In this document: positions 25,500 to 39,390 of the stretch, piece after piece
Position numbering within the stretch: position 1 is the first letter of the stretch
Layout: each line of letters opens with the position of its first letter
From: Portunus trituberculatus
Lineage: Eukaryota; Arthropoda; Malacostraca; Decapoda; Portunidae
Direction: 5' to 3'
NCBI RefSeq assembly: GCF_017591435.1
Contig: NC_059268.1
Coordinates: 5,701,684-5,765,683 of the forward strand
Length of the DNA: 64,000 nt
The notes under the pieces: generated by a model
The model's database searches: none
Told to the model about the DNA's origin: nothing
The model's input: the letters and a program-made list of their open reading frames with translations, nothing else
Made by a program: the position numbers and the translations under genes

Positions 25500-28400
25500 C
25501 ATTGTGTCAGCTCGTACTTGTTGTCAGTCCCTCGTCAGCAGCACCGGCAGTCGGGCGAGGGACGCTGAGAGTCGAGTCCGTTTGTCAGGCGTAATGTTCC
25601 TCACTGTTGAATAATGCACGACGACCACTTCGCCCCCCTGTGTAACGAAGGTTCGGGCAGATAATTGGAAATGTAACCCTGGACTACCACGAAGGAGTGA
25701 GTGAAGAGCGAGTCGCCAGAGAGACACAGATGCACACAATTTCTCACCCCGTTGTTTTCTGCACGCGCCGCTTCCTCTTCTTCCCTCCTCTCTTACACCT
25801 CATCTACCGGATATTTAACTCCGCCATCAGGAACGAAAACATGATACGTTTCTCTGAGTTATTACATTCGTGACAAGCAATTTCTTATTCTCGGTGACTG
25901 TTGCCATTCATTTTTCAGCGGTAATGAGCCGAGGTTCTGGTATCCCTGTGAGGCCGCGGGCGGGGTACATAGGAAGGGACGGCTGAGGGGCTAAGGGAGC
26001 TAGTCACGCCAGAAGGGAGGGACAGATTGGGGGTGGAAGGACTACCATTGTATACCTAACAATTTTGTCACGATGGCATACTGTAAAACACAACATTATA
26101 CCTCGTACCTTCACTCTCTTTGTGTGTGTGTGTCTTTGTGCGTGGCTTGATTACTTTGAATGTCCTTTTTTTTCCTGTTGCTGGTTTGTCTCAGGAAGTT
26201 TGGAATTTATTAATTTTGCAGATTTATGGAAAGAAATTACTCCAAATAACTGGTGGCTGATTCTCCCTCGTACTTAGTCTCCTCTCGCCCCGTACTTAAG
26301 TTCACCGTAATGTCCACTGCTGGTCATTATAAGGTAGAACAAAGTTTGCATTGTGACCTTTTCGCAGCTCCCCACCCGTGCACGCGACGCTGTCACCTCG
26401 GCTCACGCGAGGCACTCTGGAGCTACATACTGGCTTCAGAAGGATACAGAGCGAGGGAGTCTGGACAATTAACGTGAATATGGAAGGCAAGGAAAGAGTG
26501 TAACAACTTATGATGTTTAAGGTCCTTGTATTCACGGAGTCGTGTATCAAAGTTCCTCGTGTTGATCCCCTACGCCGCCGCAGCTCCCCTACATTGAGTT
26601 GCCTTCACGCTCCCTCCTTCGTAGTTGTCAAGTAATAAAATGGATTATTCATGACAAAGTGACGTAGCGAGGCTTTTTCCCTCGTCTCAATGTGCCCCGC
26701 CTCGCCCGCTCCTCGCCTCATCTAGTCCCCGCTTCTAAACACAACGTCACTACGTATATACTTATCCATAAACATTTCTCTATCCCAGGATGTTTTGTGT
26801 TCCCAAGTGATCCATAATCCCAGCCCTAGATATTCCCTGATCCCAAACACCCTCTGTCCCAGCTGCTTTCCTCTGCCGCAAACACCCAGACGCTCTACTT
26901 CCCCAGATACTTCCCCTCTAGAGCTTCCATCCTCCAAATACCCCGCGCCCTGGCTGTTCCGTTACCTTCAGCGCATTTCCAGCATGCTCATGGACGCGCG
27001 AAACAAGCGGTGATTAGTTCACTTGAGGAAATTTCAAAGCGGCTATTCTTATCTGGCCTTCTGAGCACCCTGTCTTGTGCTATTAACCATTTCAAATTCT
27101 GGGAAGGACGCAACGACGGAAATAATGAATCGCTGAATAGATTTGTCAGTTTAGAAAGTTTTCCTCAGTGAAGATGATTTGTTAGAATGTATTTTGACAA
27201 CTGGTTTCATGATGCCTATTGTGTGTGGAGTGGGTAGCTTCCGCCCCTCGCCTCCCTTGCCCGCCTCGGCAGCAGCGTGGCCGCCTGTCCATCCCAGGCT
27301 CTCGCTCCCTCATTGTTCTCATATCCGGTCACTCTTCTTCCCCCAAGCACCCTACACACCCCTCACTATCCCGCCTCCTTGTGTCTCCTTCCTCCTCTCT
27401 CTCTCCTCTTCCCCTCTTAATCTCCCTCTCGCCATATGCAACCCTTCCTCTTCCTTCCTCTTTCCTTCCTCTCCCTGCGCTCTCCATCCCATCCCCTCCT
27501 CGCCTTATCCTCTTCATGAATAATAATCTGGGATTTATTTATAACAGCAGACAATAACCTGGCCTATGAAAACAGGACCCGACAAAGAAAAAATAAAAAA
27601 AGAGCGCCAGTGTGTTTGATGGTCCGGTCAGGTTTATGATAGAAAAAGGAGGAGAAAAAGAAAGGGTGCCACTGGACGCAGGAAAACCTCCGCGCGACGG
27701 ACATTCGTGCGGGAAAGATGACAGCCTTTGATATTTTTTTCACTAGGGTCCTTCCATTCCAGGAAGTAATTATTTTCCGCATTAAGGATCCCGCCCGCCT
27801 CTCACCGTCTCGCCCCACCGGTGTGTCTGTCGCCCACCGCTGGTCTTTTGCCCAGTCGCGAGCACGTCTCCGTTTTCTAAGTTGTGCGTCTCACTCATTC
27901 AGGTTTCCTCCTCCTCATTCTGCACACATTTCGCGACGCGTCTCTTTGTGTCCGCCTCACCGCTCCTGTCTCCGCGCCGCAACATGTGGACTCATTTGTC
28001 TCTCTCAGAACTTGCGGGGGGAAGTTTTCTCTTTACAGCCAAGGTTTGTGGGGGAAGGAGAGAAAAAGACACGCGGGTGACAGGGGGACAGTTAAAAAAA
28101 TCTGATTGTAGGTTAGGAAATGTCGATGTTAATATCACGCTTTTGTAGATAAAACATTATTTTCCCTTTGTAATAATGGAGAGGGTGTTTGAGATGATGC
28201 TCTTGATTGTCACGGGTTCACGAAGACTATGACTCTTGCCTCGCACTGGATGGCAAGGATGTGTTGTGTTTTTGGTGATGCGTTACACTTCAGCCTCGTA
28301 AACAAACAAAGCAAACATTCGTGGGTGAAACTGGAAACTGAAGCTGACGAAAGAAATGAGAAAAAAAAGAACAGGCAAAAGAGAGAAGTGAATAAGATGA

Positions 28401-28800
28401 AGTGAAACACGCAGAAGAAATTATCAAGAAAAATTAGAAGAAAGAAAGAAAATACTACTGTTTAGAGGAATAAGAAAAAGAGAAAGAAAATAAAAGAACA
28501 AAAGAAGGAAAAGACAAGCTGAAAGATATAAGCAAATAAAAAAGATGAAAAAGCAGGAGTAAAAAACAGAATAACAAAGAGAAAGAAGAAAATAAGAGAA
28601 AAAAAAAAAACCTGAAAGAAGATAAAAACTAAGAATAGAAGAGAAGAACCAAAGGAACAACAGAGAGCAGGTAAAATCGTTGCTGGAGGAAAGGAAGAAG
28701 GAAGAAAGAGCGAGGATAATGGCGAAGGAGAGCTATGGAGACAGGGAAGAGCGATGGTTGTGGGAGGGAGGGAGGAAGAAGAGAAGTGGCGGTGATAGTA
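25500..28800. other. About 3.3 kb largely free of microsatellites, partly CpG-rich, no gene recognised
   Basis: Sections near 25900-26000 and 27780-27990 are GC- and CpG-rich by eye. 28340-28790 is purine-rich. Frames at 25524-25739 (minus), 26253-26477 and 27718-28080 (plus) have no recognisable domain, start context or splice-site pattern. A promoter or short exon cannot be excluded. Confidence 0.5.
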
Positions 28801-28807
28801 ACGGAGA

Positions 28808-28849
28808 CCACCACCACACCACCACCACCACCACCACCACCACCACCAG
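28808..28849. repeat. (CCA)n trinucleotide array
   Basis: A near-pure ACC/CCA run of about 14 repeats. Confidence 0.95.
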
Positions 28850-28949
28850 CCATGTCCGGGTAATGTTGACCGCCCGATAAACATTGCGGGGATAGAGATA
28901 AGAGATAAGAGGGACAGTGAAGTGCAGCTGGTGATAGGAAGGTGACGCT

Positions 28950-28952
28950 ACT

Positions 28953-29020
<68 letters not shown>

Positions 29021-29021
29021 A
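28950..29021. repeat. (ACT)n trinucleotide array
   Basis: A near-pure ACT run of 72 bp. Confidence 0.97.
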
Positions 29022-29247
29022 CAGTGCACAAATTAAATGACATAATATTTGAACACTTTCGTTTGTCACAAGAACTATTTTCAAAGGCATAAATAGATTA
29101 AAACACTAGATTAAAAACTACTGTAACTTCAACGAGACCCTTTTTGGGAGAGTGTGCGGCTCAGAAATGTCTTAAAGATGCAACACTAAAGATCATATTT
29201 GTAAACACTTCTGCGCACCATCTCCACTACTTTCTACTATGGTTCTA

Positions 29248-29405
29248 ACTAAAAAGTACAGGTTTTTGAAGGTGTTTTTATTACTGTAGTGACAGATTAG
29301 CGAAATTTACAGTATTAACAGGATAAACACTCTTAAGAATCCAGATAATAATTTCTCTGGCCTTTGAAAATAGTCGTGTTGAGAGAGCAAAATGTTTCTG
29401 AATAC
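29248..29405 (+). mobile_element. MITE family B fragment
   Basis: It carries AGGTTTTTGAAGGTGTTTTT, TTACAGTATTAACAGGA, CTGGCCTTTGAAAATAGTCG and the right end GAGAGAGCAAAATGTTTCTG then AATAC. It may extend left to about 29185, where AAACACTTCTGCGC resembles a decayed inverse end. Confidence 0.65.
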
Positions 29406-29825
29406 TAACTAAACTCGACTCTTCCTCCATAACAAACATTCTCTTAGGCTCGCACTCTCGTTTTCTTTCTCCACACTGGAAGATCCTCGTGAATCAGAAT
29501 ATCACTCCGTAAATTCACGAAAAACACAGAGGCGGAGAGGAAGACCCAGTGGTGATGGCTGGCCCCAGTGTACCATTTCCCCGACACCAGCACCCATTCC
29601 CGCCCATATATCTCGCCCGGCGCCATTCAGGGATTAGCTAAGATTGGAGGTCTCCCCGGGATTTCTACGTCTAATATTTTTGTATTTTTTTTCTTCAGTG
29701 TCTGTGTGTCCGTGTGTCTGTGTCTGTCCTTTCATTCAGTGTCCGTATGTCTCGCTGCACGATTCACGAGGAAGGTGGTCACTGGTCAACCGCATCCGTA
29801 CTGGACCTTTGTGTATATACCATTC

Positions 29826-29829
<4 letters not shown>

Positions 29830-29880
<51 letters not shown>
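29830..29880. repeat. (CT)n microsatellite
   Basis: A pure CT run of 51 bp. Confidence 0.97.
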
Positions 29881-29883
<3 letters not shown>

Positions 29884-29899
29884 CCTTACTCCTCCTCCC

Positions 29900-30779
29900 A
29901 CTCACCCCGTCTAGCTTTCCCAGTACCTACCTCTCCTACCCCTATCCCTCCCTCCTTGGTCCACGCGAGGATCGGCCCGTCTGGTCTTGGTCTGTCTGGT
30001 CGCCGCTCCCTCAGCCGACATTAACGACCGCGATTGAAATCCTCCCCCGCACATGAATCTGAAAACCCGGATCTGTCTTTCTCTTCACCGCTGTTTACTT
30101 AGGCAGTTTTCTGAAGCTCGTTGGTCTTCGGTTGCGTTTAGATGTTGTATTGTATTCCATCCTCAATATTTGGTTTGTATTTTGGAAGCGGTTTCGGCTC
30201 AGTAGCGTTTGTATGTTGTTTTCTCTCACCCTCAGTGTTATTTTTTATTTTGTAACGTTTTGATGGTCTCAAGTTTATTTTCAAAGGTCACACGGATGAT
30301 TAGTCTTGGTCTTTTCAATCCTTTCCCGGATGATGACGCAATATCGTCGTTAAACTATCATTAGAATCACGTAAACACTATTGAACTCTTGTGAAACAGC
30401 AATATTTTCCACTACAACCTGTGGAAAGTAGTGACAGGACGCCGGAACGCTGGGGAATGTGGGCCGTGGGTAGACCATCTGTGTGTTGGAGTGGGGAGTG
30501 AAGAGCGAGAGTGAAGCGATCGATATTTCCAGGCATTCTGAGTTCAAGCACTTCAGGTCAGGATAAACGACCTCACGATTGCCGCTAACTGACCATCTGG
30601 CTTGGGACGCACTGCTCACTTCGCGGGATGGGTCGGTCGAGAGTCGCTTCCACGCTGATGCCACCCAAGATCATTCCTCCCGTGAAAATCTCACCCACAG
30701 TTACTCCCCGTGGTAAAACTCTTGTAATCTATCATAATAAATTGGTTTTGGGGGAAATCTTGTGTGGGGAATGTTTGAT

Positions 30780-30780
<1 letters not shown>
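29900..30780. other. Unique non-coding stretch
   Basis: Mixed composition. A TTTTCAAAGGTCACAC block at about 30281 weakly resembles the inverse of family B, too weak to call. No gene seen. Confidence 0.45.

Positions 30781-30781
<1 letters not shown>

Positions 30782-30838
<57 letters not shown>
30782..30838. repeat. (AG)n microsatellite
   Basis: A pure AG run of 57 bp. Confidence 0.97.
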
Positions 30839-30843
<5 letters not shown>

Positions 30844-30918
30844 GGCAAGTGTAGACAGGAAAGAATAATTTAGATAAGGTAACAAAGATATTTTTTTAGT
30901 TTGCCAGAGAAAAAAAAA

Positions 30919-30919
<1 letters not shown>

Positions 30920-30958
<39 letters not shown>

Positions 30959-30990
30959 GCGCGTGTGTGCGTGTGCGTGTGCGTGTGTGC
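30920..30990. repeat. (GT)n with GC interruptions
   Basis: A GT run becoming GTGCGT/GTGCGC mixed alternation at its right end. Confidence 0.93.
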
Positions 30991-31129
30991 AGCGGAAGCG
31001 TGGGCATTAGGTCATCGTGGGGAGGCTGCCGGGTAATGTACATGGGCCACCCGCGCCTCCCTTCTAAACGGTGGACGTGGCAGATAAGAATAAATGGGCC
31101 ATTTGTTTTTGTGGCCGATATTGGTCACG

Positions 31130-31666
31130 AGAGGCCTAGAAGAAGTGAGAACGAGGGGTGGCCAGCGGTAGAGAGAAGGGGAGGCTTGAGGAAAACGAGG
31201 GGAGAGAGAAAGAGAGAGAGAGAGAGGGGAGTACTGTTATGGGGAGAAGGTACGAGTGGGGAGGCCTATACGAATTGGAGGTGGGGTGAGAGGGAGGGGG
31301 TGAGGTGGTTAAGAGAAAGACTAGCATTGAGAGGGAAGGAGGGAGAGAGGAGGGTAATGTTTGGGGAGAGGGCGGGACGAGGGGAGGCGGGTGATTGAGG
31401 GGGAGTGAGGGGAGATGAAGTGTTGTCATAAGGGGATGAAGGGAGGCCAGTTGTCCGATGAAACTAACGAGGGTGAGGAGGCAGGGGTGTTGGAGGCAGG
31501 GGTAATGGGTGGTAGGGGGTCGGGTAGGCTCGGGTAGGGAGGGGAGGAGCTAGTTTGCCTATGTGCCTCTCCCTCTCCCCAGCCTCGCCCTGCCTTGTCC
31601 GCGTATCAGCCACCATATGTAAATCCAGACACGGAGAGATGAAAAGAATCTGTGAAAGTTAGTTAT

Positions 31667-31733
<67 letters not shown>

Positions 31734-33007
31734 GTATTCATGGTGCTAATGTAGTAAAGATTAAACAAATTTATAAACAAAAAAATGATAGATAAACATG
31801 ACGGATATTCACGCATGCACAACAAACTGACTGGCTTTTCCATCTTCCTTTGTGTAGACAGACAGATAGACAGACAGACAGATAGACAGACGGATACATT
31901 CACAGCACTCCACGCTGGAAGTAATTCATCGCCTCACTCGCACAGAATTCCAAAAAAACAAGGAATATAATGAGGCACGCAGCATCTACCTCCCCTTCTC
32001 ACGCTCCCCTCACATACACAAAAAGACAATCTGACGGAAATGTACTTATAAGAAGACAGAATGACAGACAAATAATGGAACAAGGAGGGAGAAAGGGAGA
32101 GGGAGATAAGAAGGGAGGAAACAGAGTGATATTTGCTTCAGGAGATGACAGCGTAAAGAGGAGGAGGAGGAGGAGGAGGAGGAGGAGGGCAAGGAGGAGG
32201 AGGATAAATATATGCATAACAAAAGCACGAGTCGGCGCAAAAAACGGAAGCGAAGAGAAGAAAGAAGAATGACGAAGAAGAAAGAGAGAAAATAAACGGA
32301 AAGTAAGAGAAAATGGAAATATACACTTGGTAATCGAAAAAAGAGGGAAAGAAGATACGAATAATGATAGAAACAAGACGAGAAAGGAAGGAACAAGAGG
32401 AAGAATGATAAAGGAAAAAGAGAGAAATGAAAATAGGAGGAAGGAAAAATTTATACTTTCTAGTCGAGGAGAAATCAAACAGGACTAGAGAAAGAAACGA
32501 AAGAGAGGAACAGGAACAGGTGTGAAAAGAAGACGAGGAAGAGAAGGAAGAAGAGGAGGAGGAGGAGGAGGAGGAGGAGGAGGAGACCTAACACATTCTA
32601 GGGACACCCTGAGAAGTGTTCCCTTGGGTCTAAGTCTCCTTGAAACGCCTCCAGAGGGAAGGAAAAAGGGAGTTAGGAGCAGGAAGGAAGGGAATGGAGG
32701 GAAGGAGAGAGGGAAGAGGGATGGAAGGGAAAGGTAAGGAGGGATTAGAGAAGAATAAGGGAGGGAACGGATAAAAGAGGAGAATTTTACGAGATGGAGG
32801 AGGGAGGGAAGAAGAGGGTTGCAGAGGGAAGCGAAATAATGGATGAGGATGAGGAGGAGAAAAACGGAGGAGGAAGAAGAAGAAGAAGAAGAGGAGGAGG
32901 AGGAGGAGGAGGAGGAGGAGGAGGAGGAGTTAGGAGATCGGCAAGGAACAAGAACGAAATGAAAAGTATAATGTTGAAAAGAGAAGCAATGAACAAAATA
33001 TAAATAG

Positions 33008-33060
<53 letters not shown>

Positions 33061-33186
33061 GACTACAGGAGCCACAGTTATAAATACACGCTAAGGGGAA
33101 ATCGGAAAAAAAATGGATAGGACAAAGTTAGAGAAGAAAATAATGGCAGAAATATTGTTTGTAGAGAGAGAAGTTTGACGTTTGAC

Positions 33187-33254
<68 letters not shown>

Positions 33255-33320
33255 CTAAAAATGAATGATGCAAAACCAGAAAGGAATAAGAAAAAAAAAC
33301 CAGACGAATAGCAAAAGCGA

Positions 33321-33360
<40 letters not shown>

Positions 33361-33660
33361 AAAGAAACAAATCACAATAACAAACGAATGTCGCTTCGCT
33401 GAGGTAAACAAAATGGAAAAAAAGATGAAAGAAAACTGAAACTGAAAAGGACGCAGCGTGAAATATCGTAAAAGTGTGACAGGGAATGTAGGAAATGTTT
33501 TTTGTAACGTGTGGTGGAAGTGGCAGAGGTGGAGGAGGAAGAGGAAGAAAAGCAGGACGGTGAGGAAGACGACAAGGAGGAGGAGGAGGAGGAGGAGGAG
33601 GAGGAGAGGAGGAGGAGGAGGAGGAGGAGGAGGAGGAGGAGGCGTGTGTAGATGGTTATG
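31130..33660. repeat. Second polypurine domain, about 2.5 kb
   Basis: The plus strand is A/G-rich throughout, apart from a mixed part at about 31550-32080. It holds (AG)n at 31670-31729, 33189-33251 and 33325-33357; AGAC repeats at 31857-31890; and AGG/GGA arrays at 32158-32188, 32553-32585, 32891-32929 and 33575-33642. A (GT)n run lies at 33011-33059. The bias ends at the GT array at 33710, and polypyrimidine DNA follows. Confidence 0.85.
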
Positions 33661-33706
33661 AATATTTAAAAGGAGTGAAATGGTTTGGCGAAATGTTTTC
33701 CTGTTA

Positions 33707-33709
<3 letters not shown>

Positions 33710-33800
<91 letters not shown>
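33710..33800. repeat. (GT)n microsatellite, about 45 repeats
   Basis: A pure GT run of 91 bp sitting at the purine-to-pyrimidine switch. Confidence 0.97.
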
Positions 33801-33801
<1 letters not shown>

Positions 33802-34002
33802 CCTCATTCTCAAATTATTCTTTCCATTATATTTCCATCAATATTTCCTAAGTTTCCTCATCCTTGTTCTTTCCCCTCATCCCTTCTCCTCCTTTTCCCT
33901 CACTTTTCCCTCTCTCCTAAACACATCGTTAATACAATATCTCTTTCTCCCTTCTTTATCCTTCTCTCCTTCGTCTCTTTCCCCTACCCTTATCCCTTCA
34001 AC

Positions 34003-34170
<168 letters not shown>

Positions 34171-34447
34171 AGTCCGGTATACAAACTGTTATTCTGGTAC
34201 CGTATTGTTTTCCATTCATTCCTATTTTTTTTCCCTTCTCTCTTGCCTCTCTTGGTACTGCCTCTCTCACCTTTCATCCTCCTCCTCCTCCTCCTCCTCC
34301 TCCTCCTCCTCCTCCTGGTCCACACATTCACCCCAAAGTACGCCATTCAGCTGTTGCATACTGTCGATTCTTTTTAATTCCGACGGTAATTGCTTCTGAT
34401 TTGAATACATTTCGACCGTTTTATGTCATTATCTTGCTACCGGTGCG

Positions 34448-34513
<66 letters not shown>
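34448..34513. repeat. (GT)n microsatellite
   Basis: A pure GT run of 66 bp. Confidence 0.97.
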
Positions 34514-34515
<2 letters not shown>

Positions 34516-34633
34516 GGGCTCATCCATGTGTGTTTTTATGGGTGTTTTTTTTTTTCCCAGCCGTCCTTTGGGTACTATATGTATTCATGAAATATTATAA
34601 TGGTATTGTGATTCTGAATAAGGAAAGAAATAG

Positions 34634-34708
<75 letters not shown>
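34634..34708. repeat. (GT)n microsatellite
   Basis: A pure GT run of 75 bp, followed by G-rich DNA (GGTGGGGGG then TGG/GGGT motifs) to about 34975. Confidence 0.97.
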
Positions 34709-34709
<1 letters not shown>

Positions 34710-34979
34710 TGGGGGGTGTAGTAGATGCGGAACAACGGCGAGTATGTGTAGGAAAAGAGGGAGGGTGGAGATGAAGGGAGGTGATTTAAGTGGGTGGCTT
34801 GAGTAGGTGGGCATAAGAACGAGCGGTGGCTGGACTGAGATAGGGTGGTTCGGCAGATGGGCGGGTAAGGGAGGCTGGGTGGTGGGTCAGTGGGTGGAGT
34901 GAATGTATGGCAGGGTGGGTGATATCCTGAAGGGGGTTTGATGGGTAAGGAGGATGAAGAGAAATGGGAGGGAGGTCGA

Positions 34980-35055
<76 letters not shown>
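34980..35055. repeat. (CA)n microsatellite
   Basis: A pure CA run of 76 bp. With the GT run at 34634-34708 it forms complementary arms around a 271-bp G-rich spacer. Confidence 0.97.
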
Positions 35056-35057
<2 letters not shown>

Positions 35058-35822
35058 CAGCTGTAGGTAATTTGGTCCAAGTTGGAAATCATTAAGAAAC
35101 TTGTAATGTAGATCAAATATTAAAGTTGCCTTCTTGTCTAGCCACGTGAATGACTGTCTGCCTGACTACCTACCTTGCAGCCCTGTCTCTTGCACTTAAC
35201 CACGCGTTCCCTCTTTACTGTTAGGGCGGTGACAGGGAGGAAGGAGAAGTACATTAGTCAAAGTGTCATCTATTCGCTTGAGTCGTATGGGTGTTTATGC
35301 CTGGTATTTACGTTCTAACTTAGCATGTCACGCGGGTTCATAGTATACTTAGATTTCCAAAAGAGGAGGTTGTTGATGGAACATAGGAAAGGTATACTCC
35401 TATAGTATGTTTACTTTACTTGGTCTCGGTTTGAATGACGTCCCAGGGAGTGCATGGTTGTCAGATCTTGAGGAAAACCGTGAGTAAGTACGTTGATCAA
35501 CAGAAAACAAGTATTATCCACATAAAATCAATTACGTTATCAATAAGCTACAATATGTTTTAAATTCAAGAGCTATTCCAGAGTAGACAGACTGTAGTGG
35601 GTTTAGCAGCATAGACATAGAATAGAGGTTAGATGAAGTGATGTGTTGTCGCGGCTTCTATCAGGAACAGCCAGCCCAAGAAACGATAGCAGTAATAAAC
35701 ATGAATTTTCTCTCTGCCACTAACTTTAAAAATCCGTTCTAGCCTTCATTGTTTTAGTGATATGCAAATGAGATACACCGGTTATATGATATTAGTATTC
35801 ATTGAGGGTTAGACAGTGTTAC

Positions 35823-35825
<3 letters not shown>
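35056..35825. other. Unique non-coding stretch, no gene seen
   Basis: Balanced composition, no microsatellites, no frame of interest on either strand. Confidence 0.5.

Positions 35826-35907
<82 letters not shown>
35826..35907. repeat. (CT)n microsatellite
   Basis: A pure CT run of 82 bp. Confidence 0.97.
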
Positions 35908-35910
<3 letters not shown>

Positions 35911-36047
35911 CACCCCTTTGCACTGCACTCTGGTGTGTAATCACGGCTCCAAATAAATAACACAATGGAAATCAACTTTATTCCGTTGAAAATAAAATAA
36001 TGGACGATTTAAATCAATATCATAGTATATCACACGCCGCCGTAACC

Positions 36048-36049
<2 letters not shown>

Positions 36050-36121
<72 letters not shown>
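36050..36121. repeat. (AC)n microsatellite
   Basis: A pure AC run of 72 bp. Confidence 0.97.
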
Positions 36122-36123
<2 letters not shown>

Positions 36124-36777
36124 GCATCTCATTCCCTACTCACAATGTCCCAGAAAAAGATGATAAAAGATAGAAATACAGAAACATTGAGACGCCGCAC
36201 CGCTCACTGACTCGCCCGTTACAGTCCGCACGAGCGATGACACTTTACAATTTGGAACACAATGGAAGGAGTGCGCTGTCCTGGGCGGTGAGGGACGGCC
36301 ACGGACACCACAAACACCAACACGTACGCCTACACGGACACTACCGGGAACAAGATAGACAGTAGGTAGATAGACTAGGTAGTTAAACAAAGAACACCTG
36401 AAGGAAAACGGGTATAGAGTAAGTAATAATGGCTTTATAGGTGGACGAGAGGCGCCGCTCCACTGGCCAGGTGAGTTGTTGTGGCCTGTATTTGACAAGA
36501 GTTATTTTCCTGCCAGGTGAACTGAGCTGAGTGTGGCTGGCTGGCTGGCTGGGTGAGGGGTGGCTGGGGTTGGGTGGCCTGGGAAGAGGACAGGTGCCAT
36601 GGCGGGAGGGAGTGAGGAAGGGAGGGGAGTGTCCAGGTGTGCGCCAGGCTGGACCGCACCTGAGTATTGTGTCGAGACTCAATTAATAAGAGTCTAATTT
36701 TTTTTGCATTGTTTTTAACCTTACGTATGATTTGTTTACAATTCTTTTCAGTAGATAGTGGTTATGATGTCACGTAC

Positions 36778-36779
36778 TC

Positions 36780-36855
<76 letters not shown>

Positions 36856-37012
36856 CACTACTACTACCACTACTACTGCACCACTGCACCACTACCACCA
36901 CCACCACCACCACCACCACCACCACCACCACCACCACCACTGCACTACCACCACTACCACCACCACCACCACCACCACCACCACCACCACCACCACCACT
37001 ACTACACTACTA

Positions 37013-37088
<76 letters not shown>
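36778..37088. repeat. (ACT)n-(ACC)n-(ACT)n compound trinucleotide array
   Basis: ACT units (36778-36853) pass through ACCACT transitions into ACC units (about 36890-37000) and back to ACT (37010-37088). The ACTGCACCACT junction occurs twice, which suggests internal segmental duplication. Confidence 0.95.
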
Positions 37089-37091
<3 letters not shown>

Positions 37092-37235
37092 TGTTATTGT
37101 TGTAATCCTCGTCCTCATTAGCGGGCGCAGGACACGTGTGGGTTTGACAGGCCGTGTGTTTCCGATCCCGTATCAAGTGGTGAGCGGATTCGGGCGAAAA
37201 ACTTAATCCTGCTCATATTCACTTGAACATCTGTG

Positions 37236-37317
<82 letters not shown>
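37236..37317. repeat. (CT)n microsatellite
   Basis: A pure CT run of 82 bp, the first of three CT arrays in a 400-bp cluster. Confidence 0.97.
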
Positions 37318-37319
<2 letters not shown>

Positions 37320-37383
37320 GCCTCAGCACCTCCCAACACTCAACACCATATTATCACCCTTCTTTCCACCCCTCTTCCCTTTA

Positions 37384-37638
<255 letters not shown>

Positions 37639-37655
37639 AGCCAATCCCTCTTAAT

Positions 37656-37757
<102 letters not shown>

Positions 37758-37793
37758 ACACGACAGGTTAATTACACTTCACGTTTAAACGTT

Positions 37794-37905
37794 TCCTCCT
37801 CCTCCTCCTCCTCCTCCTCCTCCTCCTCCTCCTCCTCCTCCTCCTCCTCCTCTTCCTCTTCCTCTTCCTCCTCCTCCTCTTCTCCTTCTTCCTCCTCTTT
37901 TCAAT
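37794..37905. repeat. (TCC)n array with TTC variants
   Basis: Pure TCC to about 37852, then mixed TTCCTC units. Pyrimidine-rich DNA continues to 38189. Confidence 0.93.
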
Positions 37906-38097
37906 CTTCAGCACCCTCCCTATAACTTCCAACCTCCCTTATTCTCTCCACACACACTCTCTCCTCTCTCTCCTCCCTCCCCTATCTCCCATCTCCATCC
38001 CTATCCCTGGCATCACCTTTACCCTCTCCTTCTGTTCTCGACACGTGCTCAACCTCCCTCCCCCTTCTCCCTTTCATTCCTCCCTTGAACCGACCCT

Positions 38098-38105
<8 letters not shown>

Positions 38106-38189
<84 letters not shown>
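38106..38189. repeat. (CT)n microsatellite
   Basis: A pure CT run of 84 bp following a C-run at 38099-38106. Confidence 0.97.
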
Positions 38190-38191
<2 letters not shown>

Positions 38192-38315
38192 AGATCACGA
38201 ACATGTGGTGTCTAATCCCCATCACTGAGCTCAGCTGCGGTGTTGTGGTGTCTACCTCATCAAGGGCCGCGCCACAATAAGCAGGATTTTGTTGTTGTGG
38301 GGAGAAAGAGAGAGA

Positions 38316-38319
<4 letters not shown>

Positions 38320-38398
<79 letters not shown>
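38320..38398. repeat. (AG)n microsatellite
   Basis: A pure AG run of 79 bp. It lies between two CT arrays (38106-38189 and 38462-38503), so it can pair with either. Confidence 0.97.
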
Positions 38399-38408
<10 letters not shown>

Positions 38409-38456
38409 TTTCATGCGAGTTATTATTCCATTAAATGTGTCTTTTGATGTTTTTTA

Positions 38457-38461
<5 letters not shown>

Positions 38462-38503
<42 letters not shown>
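38462..38503. repeat. (CT)n microsatellite
   Basis: A pure CT run of 42 bp. Confidence 0.97.
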
Positions 38504-38506
<3 letters not shown>

Positions 38507-39370
38507 ACAAACTGACTGTAGATACATTTGAAATAAAGCGAGGAGGAGACAGGAGTAGGTGAGTTTGAGAAGTGGGTGATAAAATAGACAGGGATGGGAG
38601 GCACAAAGAAGATAAAGAAAATCCAGAGAAAATATTAAGAAACATGAAGGGTAAAATAAAAAAAAATGTAAAGAATAAATGAAAAAAATGTATAAAAGAA
38701 AATAACTTGAACAGTGATTCAGGAAAAAAAAATGAATAGACTGACGTGTTGAAGAAAGTCAAGGAAAGAAAAAACACGTATATAAACATCATCAACTATG
38801 AATAAAGGTCCAGAAGAAGACATCCACGAAGATTCAGGAAATAATATACATCTTAACGTAGAAAGGCAGCAAAACAAACTGGAAAATTACATTAAAAAGA
38901 AAAGAAGGAGAAATGCATACGAAAACACAATGAAATAACGAAAAATATACAAGAAATACAACGAAACCACATTTACAGAGATTCAGGGAAAAAGAGAAAT
39001 AAATTAAGGTACAAATATAACAAAACATAGTGAAGACCTTGCTTGTGTAACGCCATCCCACCTTAATCATAATGTAGGAGCCAGAATTACATTATTACAT
39101 TACACGCTATCCCGGCACACTCTCCCTCCCTCCCTCCTACTCGCTGATGACATACGTTCCCTCTCTGGAGTTTAGCTAAGTGTTTTTCAGGGTTTTAGTA
39201 GCGCTGTGGCCTGTAGGTTGTCTGGCCAGGGCTGTTTCCTTGTCGATATGTTTTTGTGAGAGTTATGGTATTGCTTCGACGTAGCTGAGAAAAGTGCACC
39301 CTGAAAAAAGAATGGTAAATAATGGTACAGAAATAAATGCTACAGGAGAAATGGTGTACACGAATATTAT
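38504..39370. other. A-rich then mixed non-coding stretch
   Basis: Purine-rich to about 39010 (minus-strand Phe/Ser/Leu frames are artefacts), then ordinary sequence. No gene seen. Confidence 0.5.
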
Positions 39371-39390
39371 GTCGTTGGAATGTTTTGTGT

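Noticed and set aside
27780..28000. CpG-island promoter
   Set aside because: CpG is enriched by eye, but no transcription start motif or downstream exon could be supported.
30270..30420. Additional inverse copy of MITE family B
   Set aside because: Only a short TTTTCAAAGG-like block matches and the ends are not recognisable.
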